Below are positions 1-9,213 of a stretch of DNA of 64,000 nt, piece after piece. Source of the DNA: Chitinophagales bacterium (lineage in GTDB: Bacteria > Bacteroidota > Bacteroidia > Chitinophagales > CAIODY01). The stretch's first letter is position 1. Every line of letters begins with the position of its first letter. The notes under the pieces are model-generated. The model did not search any database. It was not told the DNA's origin and saw only the letters and a program-made list of their open reading frames with translations. The translations under genes and the position numbers were made by a program. Location of the stretch: NCBI GenBank assembly GCA_947452995.1, contig CANGEV010000002.1:65172-129171 (forward strand), given 5' to 3'.

Positions 1-825
1 AACAATCGTAAGATTCTTGCAGGATTAGCTAATTTGATCGGAGCCGCAGAGCGATTGACCGACATGACTATCGCCATCGACAAGCTCGATAAAATTGAAT
101 GGAGCGGGGTGAAACAAGAGTTGGAGAAAGCAAATTTTACAAGCGAACAAATTGCAAAAATAGAAGCTTATCTCTCTATCAAAGGAACTTGGAAAGAACA
201 GATTGCTCAGTTACACACGATCGGACTTGCGTCAGATGAGCAAGTAGCGAAAGGCATTGCGGAGTTTGAAGAGGTGATGCGTTTATATCAAAGTATGTGC
301 GGCACGAATGATAGCATCGTGATGGATCTTACCTTAGCGCGCGGATTGAATTATTATACTGGTACAATCATAGAAGTGAAGGCTAAGGACGTGGCGATGG
401 GCAGTATCGGAGGCGGTGGTCGCTATGATGACTTGACAGGAATTTTTGGCTTTCCGAATATGAGTGGCGTAGGGATTTCTTTCGGACTAGATCGTATCTA
501 TGCGGTGATGGACGAATTGAATTTATTCCCGCAAGAAGTGGTGAGTGCTACAAAGGCCTTGCTGATTCAGTTTGGTGGGGTAGCAGAGCCAGTTTGTTTG
601 AATACCGTTCGTCAGTTACGAATGAATGGCATTGCAGCAGAAATTTATCCGAGTGCGGAGAAAATTAAAAAGCAAATGGAGTATGCCAACAAAAAGCAGA
701 TACCATTCGTTATTTTGATTGGAGATACAGAAGTTGCGCAAGAAAAAGTAATCTTAAAAAATATGCAGAGCGGCGATCAACAATTGTTGTCGTTAGCGGA
801 ATTAATACAAGCCCTAAAAAACTAA
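1..825 (+). CDS. hisS: Histidyl-tRNA synthetase, C-terminal part (5' end outside window)
   Basis: Frame 1 is open from base 1. Class II HisRS motifs LARGLNYYTGTIIEV, GSIGGGGRYDDL and GVGISFGLDRIY, plus an anticodon-binding C-terminal domain. Confidence 0.95.
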   Translation, partial: NNRKILAGLANLIGAAERLTDMTIAIDKLDKIEWSGVKQELEKANFTSEQIAKIEAYLSIKGTWKEQIAQLHTIGLASDEQVAKGIAEFEEVMRLYQSMCGTNDSIVMDLTLARGLNYYTGTIIEVKAKDVAMGSIGGGGRYDDLTGIFGFPNMSGVGISFGLDRIYAVMDELNLFPQEVVSATKALLIQFGGVAEPVCLNTVRQLRMNGIAAEIYPSAEKIKKQMEYANKKQIPFVILIGDTEVAQEKVILKNMQSGDQQLLSLAELIQALKN

Positions 826-828
826 ACT

Positions 829-2130
829 ATGTTTAAGAATAAAAAAGTGAAATGGACGCTAATAATTATCGGAGCATTGGTAGTGCTTGGTATTGTTGGG
901 AAGGCCTGTGGATTTATTGGGGCGAAGAAAGAAATGCTCGTAGCCGTAGAAGCGCCATCTATGCGCGATATCACCCAAACGGTAAATGCCAGTGGTACCA
1001 TCTATCCTGAAGTTGAAATCAAGGTTTCTTCTGACGTTAGTGGTGAAATAACCGAATTGTTCATTCAAGAAGGCGATAGTGTTAAGACTGGTCAGTTATT
1101 GGCGAAAATCAAACCTGAAATTTATCAGAGTTATGTGGAGCGTTCGGATGCGGCTTTTCAATCTGCATTGGCTGCCATAGAAAGTGCGAAAGCAGGTTTG
1201 GATCAAGCTAATGCAGCTTTCGATAAGGCAAAGGCCGATTATGAACGTCAACAGAAGCTGTATAACGAACATATTATCTCTGTTCAAGATTGGAATGCGG
1301 CGCAGGCAAGTTATAAAAACGCAAAGGCACAGGTTTCGCAAGCGAACGAAAATGTAAAAAGCGCAAAATTTAATGCTAATAGTGCAAAGGCGAATGTGAA
1401 GGAGTCGCAGGGTAATTTATCGAAGACGATTATTGTTGCGCCGATGAGTGGTATTGTGTCGAAGTTGAATGTAGAGAAAGGTGAACGTGTGGTGGGAACA
1501 TCGCAGATGGCCGGCACAGAAATGCTTCGCGTAGCGGATTTTCGCACCTTTGAAGTACGCGTAAACGTGAATGAAAACGACGTGATTAAGATTCACGAAG
1601 GTGATAGCACCAATATTTCATTGGACGCTTATCCGGATCGTAAGTTCAAAGGGATTGTGACTAAAATTGCCAACTCCTCTTCTAACGCGAGCACGGATCA
1701 AGCAACGACTTTCGTCGTGCGTATTAAAATTTTACCGGCTTCTTATGCTGATTTATTAGCGGAACATCCAAAGGCTCGTCCTTTCCGCCCTGGTATGAAT
1801 GCCGCCGTAGAAATTCTCGTAAAAACAGTGAAGAATGTTCTGAGTGTGCCAATTCAATGTCTAACCCTCCGTGAAGACTCTATGCGCGCCAACTATCAAA
1901 AGAAAGCGGATGCACAGTTGACAGTAGTATTCGTTGTTAAAAACGGTAAGATTCAACAGAAGGTGGTGAAGGCAGGTATTCAGAACGAGCTTTTCTATGA
2001 AATCCAATCTGGCCTGACAAAAGAAGACCAAGTAGTCGTAGCACCTTATACTGCCGTGAGCCGTTTGTTGAAGGACGGTATGGTTGTAAAAGTAGTTCCG
2101 AAAGAACAACTTAGCGACAAAGGCGAATAA
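829..2130 (+). CDS. HlyD/MFP-type efflux periplasmic adaptor subunit
   Basis: N-terminal TM helix, biotinyl-lipoyl-like domain (VSSDVSGEITELFIQEGDSVKTGQLLAKI), coiled-coil hairpin, second lipoyl half (IVAPMSGIVSKLNVEKGERV). Confidence 0.9.
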   Translation: MFKNKKVKWTLIIIGALVVLGIVGKACGFIGAKKEMLVAVEAPSMRDITQTVNASGTIYPEVEIKVSSDVSGEITELFIQEGDSVKTGQLLAKIKPEIYQSYVERSDAAFQSALAAIESAKAGLDQANAAFDKAKADYERQQKLYNEHIISVQDWNAAQASYKNAKAQVSQANENVKSAKFNANSAKANVKESQGNLSKTIIVAPMSGIVSKLNVEKGERVVGTSQMAGTEMLRVADFRTFEVRVNVNENDVIKIHEGDSTNISLDAYPDRKFKGIVTKIANSSSNASTDQATTFVVRIKILPASYADLLAEHPKARPFRPGMNAAVEILVKTVKNVLSVPIQCLTLREDSMRANYQKKADAQLTVVFVVKNGKIQQKVVKAGIQNELFYEIQSGLTKEDQVVVAPYTAVSRLLKDGMVVKVVPKEQLSDKGE

Positions 2131-2169
2131 GCCGTAAGAAATCCTTATTTTCGCGGACATTTTTAATTT

Positions 2170-4077
2170 ATGATCGCGGTAAACTCAGTTTCTGTGCTCT
2201 TTGGAGCCACAGTTTTATTTGAAGACATTAGTTTTGTAGTAAATCCTAAAGAGCGTGTAGGCTTGGTAGGAAAGAATGGGGCAGGGAAATCTACCCTCAT
2301 GAAAATCATGGCTGGTTGGGATAAAGCCACCTCAGGCTCTATCGATACGGCCAAAGCCACTACAGTAGCCTATTTGCCGCAGGACCTTTTGGTGGATCTC
2401 GATAAGACCGTTATCGATGAGACTCGCACCGCGTTCAAAGAATTGATTGAATTACAAGATCGCCTAGAGAAAATCTCCGCCGAACTAGAAACCATGGATC
2501 CGGCCGACGATAAATTCATGCCGATGTTAGAAGAGCAATCGGATATCATCGAGCGTATGACCAATCTAGGTGGTGATGATATTGACTCCCAAATTGTAAA
2601 GATTTTGGAAGGTTTGGGCTTCGAACAAAAAGACCTCAACCGTCCAACTCGTGAGCTTTCTGGAGGTTGGCGTATGCGTATCGAGCTCGCTAAAATCCTT
2701 TTGCGTTGTCCAGATGTAATCTTGCTGGATGAGCCTACCAACCACTTGGATATCGAGAGTATTCAATGGTTAGAGGGTTTCTTGCGTAACTATCCGGGCT
2801 GCGTAGTCCTTGTTTCGCATGATAAGACCTTCTTGGATATGGTTACGAACCGTACCATCGAAATCGCGAATCGTACCATCTATGATTTCAAATGTGCCTA
2901 TACACAATATGTGGGCGAACGCAAGATCCAACGTGATTTGCAGATGGCGACAAAGAAGAATCAAGAGAAAGAAATTGAGCAGACACAAGCCTTGATTGAT
3001 AAGTTTCGTGCGAAGGCGAATAAAGCATCTTTCGCACAGTCCTTGATCAAGCGTTTGGATAAAATGGAAGTGATTGACGTGGATGAAGATCAAATCGCAG
3101 CAATGAAGTTTCGTTTCCCGGATGCACCACGTAGCGGACTGAATGTAGTAGAGGCTTTGGGTATGACGAAGCGTTTCGGGGATCGTGTGATCTTGGATAA
3201 TATTAAGCTTTTGGTAGAACGCGGACAGAAGGTAGCTTTCGTAGGGAAGAATGGTATGGGTAAAACCACCATGGGTAAGATGATTGTAGGGGAAGAGAAT
3301 TTTGAAGGCGTATTAAATGTCGGAGCGAATGTATCTATCGGATACTATGCACAGCACCAGGCAGAGAAATTAAATCTTGATTATACTGTTCTTGAAACGA
3401 TTGAACGTGCGATGCGCCCAGGAACTGGTCAAAACGCGCGTACCTTACTAGGCGCCTTCTTGTTCAGCGGCGACAATGTTTATAAAAAGGTGAAAGTGCT
3501 TTCCGGAGGTGAAAAGAGCCGTCTTTCGCTTGCGAAGTTGTTGTTAGAAGAACATAATCTATTGATTCTGGATGAGCCTACCAACCACTTGGATATGATT
3601 AGTATCGACGTATTGAAAGAGGCGGTAACGCACTTCAACGGTACTTTGATTGTTATCTCACACGATCGTGACTTCCTTGCGGGGCTTACAGAAAAAGTGT
3701 TTGAGTTTAAAGACGGTGGTGTGAAAGAATATCTTGGGGACATCAATTATTTCTTGGAACAAAGACGTTTGAACTCTATTCGTGAATTTGAAATGTCGAA
3801 TACTAAAGGTTCTAAGAAAGAAAAGAACGAAGATACACGCAACAACGAAAAGCGCGATACTGATAAAGATGTGCAAAAGCGTAAAAAGCAAATCGATCAG
3901 TTGGAGCAGAAGATTCATGATAAAGAGAAGGAGAAGAGTGCTTTGGAGGTGAAAATGGCTACCGTTACTGACTTTAAAGGGGCGGAATGGCAGCAATTGC
4001 AATTCGACTACAATAAAATAAAAACGGATTTGTCGCGTATGATGGAGGAGTGGGAACAATTCCTAGCTGAAGAATGA
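2170..4077 (+). CDS. ABC-F family ATP-binding protein (two NBDs, no TM)
   Basis: Two Walker A motifs (GKNGAGKST, GKNGMGKTT), two signatures (LSGGWRMRIELAKILL, LSGGEKSRLSLAKLLL), DEPTNHLD twice, charged C-terminal coiled coil. Confidence 0.93.
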   Translation: MIAVNSVSVLFGATVLFEDISFVVNPKERVGLVGKNGAGKSTLMKIMAGWDKATSGSIDTAKATTVAYLPQDLLVDLDKTVIDETRTAFKELIELQDRLEKISAELETMDPADDKFMPMLEEQSDIIERMTNLGGDDIDSQIVKILEGLGFEQKDLNRPTRELSGGWRMRIELAKILLRCPDVILLDEPTNHLDIESIQWLEGFLRNYPGCVVLVSHDKTFLDMVTNRTIEIANRTIYDFKCAYTQYVGERKIQRDLQMATKKNQEKEIEQTQALIDKFRAKANKASFAQSLIKRLDKMEVIDVDEDQIAAMKFRFPDAPRSGLNVVEALGMTKRFGDRVILDNIKLLVERGQKVAFVGKNGMGKTTMGKMIVGEENFEGVLNVGANVSIGYYAQHQAEKLNLDYTVLETIERAMRPGTGQNARTLLGAFLFSGDNVYKKVKVLSGGEKSRLSLAKLLLEEHNLLILDEPTNHLDMISIDVLKEAVTHFNGTLIVISHDRDFLAGLTEKVFEFKDGGVKEYLGDINYFLEQRRLNSIREFEMSNTKGSKKEKNEDTRNNEKRDTDKDVQKRKKQIDQLEQKIHDKEKEKSALEVKMATVTDFKGAEWQQLQFDYNKIKTDLSRMMEEWEQFLAEE

Positions 4078-4766
4078 GTCGTAAAAAAATCGTCATATTA
4101 ACCGGAGCCGGGATTTCTGCCGAGAGCGGAATCAAAACCTTTCGGGATTCGGATGGTTTGTGGGAGAACTATAATGTGATGGATGTGGCTACAATCGAGG
4201 CTTACGAACGAAATCCTGAATTGGTGGTGAAGTTTTATAACGAACGTCGCCGGCAGGCCAATGCGGCGCAGCCCAATGCCGCGCATCTCGCCTTAAAAGA
4301 ACTAGAACAACAGCACGACGTACATATCATCACGCAAAATGTGGATGATTTACACGAACGCGCTGGCTCTAGCAATATTTTACATTTACACGGTCGTTTG
4401 AATAGTATTCGTACGCTGCATCCGACTAAGCCACACTATGCCGAAATAACAGCCGACTTAGTGCATGGGACCAAAGGTCCTGATGGATACGATTTTCGTC
4501 CCGATATCGTATGGTTTGGCGAAGATGTCCCGAATAAGTTCAGGGCCGAACAGTTGGTTTCCTCGGCAGATATCCTCGCTGTAATCGGCACATCCCTACA
4601 AGTATATCCGGCAGCGGGCTTGTTATATGCAAAACCTTATGATGCTGAATTAGTCGTGATCGACAAGCGCATTCCAGGTGTTGGCAGCTTTTCGAATACT
4701 CGAATCATAGAAGCTGCTGCTACCGAAGGCGTAAGTGCCTGGGTGAAGGAATTATTGGACCGATAA
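4074..4766 (+). CDS. Sir2-family NAD-dependent protein deacylase (sirtuin)
   Basis: GAGISAESGIKTFRDSDGLW, QNVDDLHERAGS, HLHG, DIVWFGEDVP, GTSLQVYPAAGL. ATGA overlap with the preceding gene. Confidence 0.92.
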   Translation: MSRKKIVILTGAGISAESGIKTFRDSDGLWENYNVMDVATIEAYERNPELVVKFYNERRRQANAAQPNAAHLALKELEQQHDVHIITQNVDDLHERAGSSNILHLHGRLNSIRTLHPTKPHYAEITADLVHGTKGPDGYDFRPDIVWFGEDVPNKFRAEQLVSSADILAVIGTSLQVYPAAGLLYAKPYDAELVVIDKRIPGVGSFSNTRIIEAAATEGVSAWVKELLDR

Positions 4767-4778
4767 TCTAGCCTCCAT

Positions 4779-5054
4779 TTATACTTGCTTCAAATTAGCT
4801 CTAGATTTTATTTTTTTTAGCAATATCGCAACGAGAAATAGAATGGTACTTGCAAGAAAAATTATTTCGTTATCTCTGTATGAAATGCCTAGAATTATTA
4901 TCCCTATCACTTCTTGCATGAATTTATTGTGAATTGTTGTTTCAAAGTGTAGCTCTGGTAGGATGTGTAGCATAAATAAATAGCTCACATAAATAGCAGA
5001 AATAATACCGAGTATTACCATCAAAAGGAGGTGAAGAGATTTTTTGATAGTCAT
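4779..5054 (-). CDS. Small predicted membrane protein, unknown function
   Basis: 91-aa ORF with three apparent hydrophobic segments and no overlap with other genes. Confidence 0.5.
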   Translation of the reverse strand: MTIKKSLHLLLMVILGIISAIYVSYLFMLHILPELHFETTIHNKFMQEVIGIIILGISYRDNEIIFLASTILFLVAILLKKIKSRANLKQV

Positions 5055-5487
5055 ATAAAACCTTTTTAAGTTCAGTTTTTTTATTTTTATTAGAATTAGT
5101 TATTTGTTGTAGCAAATCTATTATTATAAATATTAATTCCGCGTTTTATTGATTCTGTGTCCTTTTCTTCATCAAAACCTGTTTTGGAGTGTTTTTTTTG
5201 TTTTAATCATTTATATTAAGATAGATTTGAAAAACTTAGGGGATGCATCAATTTGACAATTTATGATTATGATGTATGAAACTATTTTTTACCTCTGTTT
5301 TGAATTTTGGTCAGACATAAAATAGTTGATTTTTATTTTTCGTGTTAATTTATTGCATTTAAACCTGGTTTATGTAAATCTCTACCTCGTATTTATTAAG
5401 TCAATAATAAATATTGCAAAAAAGTAACTAGCAAGTTGTTTTTATACTACCTTGTGCCTTATCATTTAATTTTTTTAATTTTTAATC

Positions 5488-5790
5488 ATGAATTTATTCA
5501 TTGGAAACCTCGACTACAGAGCCGGGGAAGATCAATTGAGAGCACTTTTCGAACAAGTTGGAAATGTGACTTCAGTTAAAATTGTGACCGATCGTGAGAC
5601 TGGTCGCGCTAGAGGCTTCGCCTTCGTAGAAATGGCAGATGATGCTGCTGGCCAAAAAGCTGTTGACGGCTTGAACGGCGCTATGATCAACGATCGCCCT
5701 ATTTCAGTTAAAGAAGCTCGTCCTCGTGAAGAACGTCCGCGTAACAACTTCAACCGTGGTTTCGGTGGAGGTGGTCGTCGTGACTACTAA
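5488..5790 (+). CDS. RRM-domain RNA-binding protein with R/G-rich tail
   Basis: RNP2 LFIGNL and RNP1 RGFAFVEM; C-terminal RPREERPRNNFNRGFGGGGRRDY. Confidence 0.93.
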   Translation: MNLFIGNLDYRAGEDQLRALFEQVGNVTSVKIVTDRETGRARGFAFVEMADDAAGQKAVDGLNGAMINDRPISVKEARPREERPRNNFNRGFGGGGRRDY

Positions 5791-5808
5791 TATTAGGTTA
5801 CTTCTTTT

Positions 5809-5842
5809 AAAAGGGCTCAGCTTGCTGAGCCCTTTTTCTTTT
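5809..5842. terminator. Bidirectional intrinsic terminator between RRM gene and mutY
   Basis: AAAAGGGCTCAG-CTTG-CTGAGCCCTTTTTCTTTT: perfect stem with A-tract on one side and T-tract on the other. Confidence 0.85.
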
Positions 5843-6872
5843 GTAAAAACGCAGCGATCGTCTTGGGATATCCATAACTAGCGGCCTGCTCCTTCGCTAT
5901 ACCATATTGTCCGACGAATGTATCCGGCATAGCGGCTCGATAAAAACGCATTTTTAATTTCTGATGCGATAATAATTGTGATTCTTCACCTATCAAAGCT
6001 AATTCGCCTCTGAAGCCTGTCCATCCCTGTGTTTTGAAAAAGCCTTTCCAGTCGTTATCTAACGCGAGACGGTCATCCGACAACTCCAACATCGGTAAGG
6101 TATAGAGCCCTTGCCAGATATCTTTGCCCCTCCGTTCCTGCACAATGATATGTGAATCACTTTCGAGCAGAATAAAATGCAAAAAACGTTGTTTCAACTT
6201 TATCTTTTTCTCCTTATAAGGCAAGGTTTGCACACGCTCCGTAAGGTAGGCGCTACATTCTTTGTTAAAAGGACAAGTTTCACATTTGGGCTGTTGTGGC
6301 GTGCAATGGGTCGCACCGAAGTTCATGATTGCCTGGTTGAAATCTCCTGGTAGCTTAGGATCTAAAAGCGTATCTGCCAAAGCCTGAAATTCTTTCTTGC
6401 CTTTCGTGCTATCAATCGCCGTTTCGATGCCATAGATTCTTCCCAATACCCGATAAACATTGCCATCTACAACGGCATGTGGTAGTCCAAAGGCAAACGA
6501 GGCAATGGCAGCCGCAGAGTAGGGGCCGATGCCTGTTAGACTTAAAATAGCTTCATATGTATTTGGGAAAACGCCTCCGAATTCATCTCGAATGGTTTGA
6601 GCAGCCTTGTGTAAATTTCGTGCCCGCGAATAGTAGCCGAGGCCTTGCCACAGCTGCATCACCCTTTCCGAAGGGGCATTGGCGAGATCGTTTACCGAAG
6701 GAAAGCTCTCTATGAATTTTAAATAATAAGGTAGCCCTTGTTCAAAACGCGTCTGTTGCAAGATGATCTCGCTCAGCCAAACCGCATAAGCGCCTTGACC
6801 ATGCCAAGGCATCGGTCGAGATGTGTTTTTAAACCAATCAAATAATTTCTTGCGAAACTTGACTGCTTCCAT
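5817..6872 (-). CDS. mutY: A/G-specific adenine glycosylase
   Basis: HhH-GPD domain (LTGIGPYSAAAIASFAFGLPHAVVDGNVYRVLGR), 4Fe-4S cluster C-x6-C-x2-C-x5-C, NUDIX-like C-terminus. Confidence 0.95.
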   Translation of the reverse strand: MEAVKFRKKLFDWFKNTSRPMPWHGQGAYAVWLSEIILQQTRFEQGLPYYLKFIESFPSVNDLANAPSERVMQLWQGLGYYSRARNLHKAAQTIRDEFGGVFPNTYEAILSLTGIGPYSAAAIASFAFGLPHAVVDGNVYRVLGRIYGIETAIDSTKGKKEFQALADTLLDPKLPGDFNQAIMNFGATHCTPQQPKCETCPFNKECSAYLTERVQTLPYKEKKIKLKQRFLHFILLESDSHIIVQERRGKDIWQGLYTLPMLELSDDRLALDNDWKGFFKTQGWTGFRGELALIGEESQLLSHQKLKMRFYRAAMPDTFVGQYGIAKEQAASYGYPKTIAAFLQKKKGSAS

Positions 6873-6874
6873 CC

Positions 6875-7771
6875 TTAGGCTTCATCAAATAAATGACGTT
6901 CAGAATGATAGGAAGAACGAACCAATGGACCGCTCTCCACACATTTACAGCCAATAGACTGCGCAAATAATTTGTGCTCCGCAAACTCTGCTGGTGGCAC
7001 GAAACGCTCTACTGCAAGGTGTTTTGGCGTTGGTTGCAAGTATTGTCCAATGGTGATCACATCACAGCCATTCGCATGTAAATCACGGATCGTCTGTTGT
7101 ACTTCTTCTTTGGTTTCACCCAAGCCAAGCATAATGCCCGACTTTGTCCGCATTCCTTTTTCTTTCAAATATTTGATAACCTCCAAGCTACGTTGGTATT
7201 TCGCTTGAATACGCACTTGCTTTGTCAGGCGCTCTACCGTTTCTATATTATGTGAAACAACATTCGGATGTGCTTCGATCACTAAGTCGAGGGACTCTGT
7301 CTTTCCCATAAAGTCGGGAATCAAGGTCTCCATCGTCGTTGTAGGGTTTTGCTCGCGCACGGCTTTGATAGTTGCAGCCCAGATAGAAGCGCCTCCATCT
7401 TTCAATTCATCACGATTTACCGAAGTGATAACGGCATGTTTTACTTTCATCAAGAAGATCGCCTCCGCAACACGACGAGGTTCGTCCCAATCGAGCTCTG
7501 TCGGCTTTCCTGTAAATACGTTACAGAATCCGCAGCTACGGGTACAAATATTTCCAAGAATCATGAAAGTGGCAGTGCCTGCTCCCCAACATTCGCCCAT
7601 ATTCGGGCAATGACCGCTCTGACAAATCGTATGTAAGTTGTATTTGTCGACTAAGCTTCTTACATGCTGATAGTTCGTTCCCACAGGCAGTTTCACGCGC
7701 AACCATTCAGGTTTTGGGGTGCGTGGTTTGCTTTCTGTATTTTCTGTTATTGTTTCATTTACATCCGCCAT
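6875..7771 (-). CDS. lipA: Lipoyl synthase (radical SAM)
   Basis: [10 protein letters not shown]? region reads [10 protein letters not shown] (CxxxCxxC); N-terminal [25 protein letters not shown]-terminus. Confidence 0.96.
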   Translation of the reverse strand: MADVNETITENTESKPRTPKPEWLRVKLPVGTNYQHVRSLVDKYNLHTICQSGHCPNMGECWGAGTATFMILGNICTRSCGFCNVFTGKPTELDWDEPRRVAEAIFLMKVKHAVITSVNRDELKDGGASIWAATIKAVREQNPTTTMETLIPDFMGKTESLDLVIEAHPNVVSHNIETVERLTKQVRIQAKYQRSLEVIKYLKEKGMRTKSGIMLGLGETKEEVQQTIRDLHANGCDVITIGQYLQPTPKHLAVERFVPPAEFAEHKLFAQSIGCKCVESGPLVRSSYHSERHLFDEA

Positions 7772-7787
7772 CGTTCAAAAATTTACG

Positions 7788-7795
7788 CAAAGGTA
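7788..7795 (-). promoter_or_regulatory. Bacteroidota -7 element upstream of lipA
   Basis: CAAAGGTA on + strand = TACCTTTG on - strand, 17-24 bp upstream of lipA ATG (matches TAnnTTTG). Confidence 0.55.
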
Positions 7796-7819
7796 GGAGG
7801 CCTAAAGAAATTCCCCTAA

Positions 7820-8620
7820 TTATTTTTTACCCCCAAACTGAAAGGACAGATAGATGCTCGTCCAGCTTTGATGATTAGGTCCACTAGCCATGAGTGGGGT
7901 CGGTAAGAAATAAGTATGGTTCTCTACGCCAAATTCAATAAGGTTGATACCGTCGGGTGCTCCGGAGTAGTCGACTTGAAAGCCGAAGCGTGCGCTGATA
8001 CCCGGTACAGGCTTGATGGCCCAGCCTTTCCAGAAGCCTGCGGCTCCGTAAATAAAGTTAGGATCAAGGAAATGGTCGGCCACTTTTTCGTTATAAGAAG
8101 TGGTTACCAAATTCGCACTCGTAATACCGGTATTGCTGTTGGAATCAGGATAAAATAAAATGAGTTGGTAGGGCTTCAAAAGTGCTAGAGAAGGGCCGGC
8201 TGCGTAGTTGAGCCAAAGGGATACGCCGTTTCTATTGGCCTTATAACCGAGGAGATGAGCATTGCCCCAACGTACATCGCACGTGTACATGGAGTATTGT
8301 TTGCCAAAGACATAGGATTTCGGGTTGCTAGTAATGCCGCCTGTGAATAAAGAGCTTGATTTGGTTTCTTTTTCGTGTTTTAGGCGACCGAATTCATATT
8401 CGATGAAACGACGCTTGCGTTCGGCGATTATGGTGCCGTATTGTCTGAAATACGACCAGCCATTGTTTTTGAAGCGGAAGCCTGCAGAGCGGTCGCTGGT
8501 ATAATAAAAGCCTACGTTTTCGCCATAGACAGGTTTTTTGGGGGGATCCGCTTTTTTTGCTTGGCCCCAAAGTGTCATGCTCCACGAAAGTGCTATCATT
8601 AAAAACAATATGCGACGCAT
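7820..8620 (-). CDS. Secreted/outer-membrane protein of unknown function
   Basis: Signal peptide (MRRILFLMIALSWSMTLWGQA) and beta-strand-rich aromatic pattern to the C-terminus. Confidence 0.7.
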   Translation of the reverse strand: MRRILFLMIALSWSMTLWGQAKKADPPKKPVYGENVGFYYTSDRSAGFRFKNNGWSYFRQYGTIIAERKRRFIEYEFGRLKHEKETKSSSLFTGGITSNPKSYVFGKQYSMYTCDVRWGNAHLLGYKANRNGVSLWLNYAAGPSLALLKPYQLILFYPDSNSNTGITSANLVTTSYNEKVADHFLDPNFIYGAAGFWKGWAIKPVPGISARFGFQVDYSGAPDGINLIEFGVENHTYFLPTPLMASGPNHQSWTSIYLSFQFGGKK

Positions 8621-8671
8621 AGCTCTAAGGTAAGGAAATTCTTAATAAATTAGAGGCGTAAAACCACGATT

Positions 8672-9118
8672 ATGACAGCACGCGTTGAATATAAAGGCGA
8701 TCTTCGCACAGAGTGTATTCACTTACTTTCCAAAAATGGAATCATTACGGATGCTCCACCAGATAATCAAGGCAAGGGAGAGTTTTTCTCGCCGACAGAT
8801 TTGACAGCGACCTCCTTAGGCGCTTGTATTTTGACCACCTTGGCGATTTTTGGCAAAAAGGAAAATCGTAAGTGGGACTTCACAGGCACTACTGTTAAAG
8901 TAGCGAAGGTGATGTACAACAATCCTCGTCGTATCGGAGAAATTTATTTGGATATTCAGTTTCCTGAAAACACCTGGACGGCTGCCGATCAAACGGTAAT
9001 TGAACGCGTAGGACGTACCTGCCCGGTACGTTATTCCTTGCACCCGGATATTAAAATTATCGAGACTTATTTGTTTGATCAGCCGGAGTTCAAACCGATG
9101 ACACCAAATAATGAATAA
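8672..9118 (+). CDS. OsmC/Ohr-family peroxiredoxin-like protein
   Basis: OsmC fold with the two reactive cysteines in GACILTTLAIFG and VGRTCPVRYSL. Confidence 0.9.
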   Translation: MTARVEYKGDLRTECIHLLSKNGIITDAPPDNQGKGEFFSPTDLTATSLGACILTTLAIFGKKENRKWDFTGTTVKVAKVMYNNPRRIGEIYLDIQFPENTWTAADQTVIERVGRTCPVRYSLHPDIKIIETYLFDQPEFKPMTPNNE

Positions 9119-9125
9119 TGATCCC

Positions 9126-9213
9126 TCCCGACTCGTCGGGATCGTAGTTATTGGGAGTGAATAGTGAAAAGTGAATAGTTAAAGCCTTTCACTCTTCACC
9201 ATTCACTTTTAAC
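9126..9213. repeat. Composite heptad-repeat/hairpin element (copy 1)
   Basis: TCCCGActcgTCGGGA hairpin (9126-9141); heptads GTGAATA GTGAAAA GTGAATA GTTAAAG (9157-9184); inverse-orientation heptads CTTTCAC TCTTCAC CATTCAC TTTTAAC (9186-9213). Confidence 0.75.

Noticed and set aside
859-3746. Many antisense ORFs opposite MFP and ABC-F genes (e.g. 1311..1547, 2370..2741, 2770..3093)
   Set aside because: They lie within strongly supported genes, lack domain motifs and fit shadow ORFs from codon usage. The same applies to antisense ORFs elsewhere in the window.
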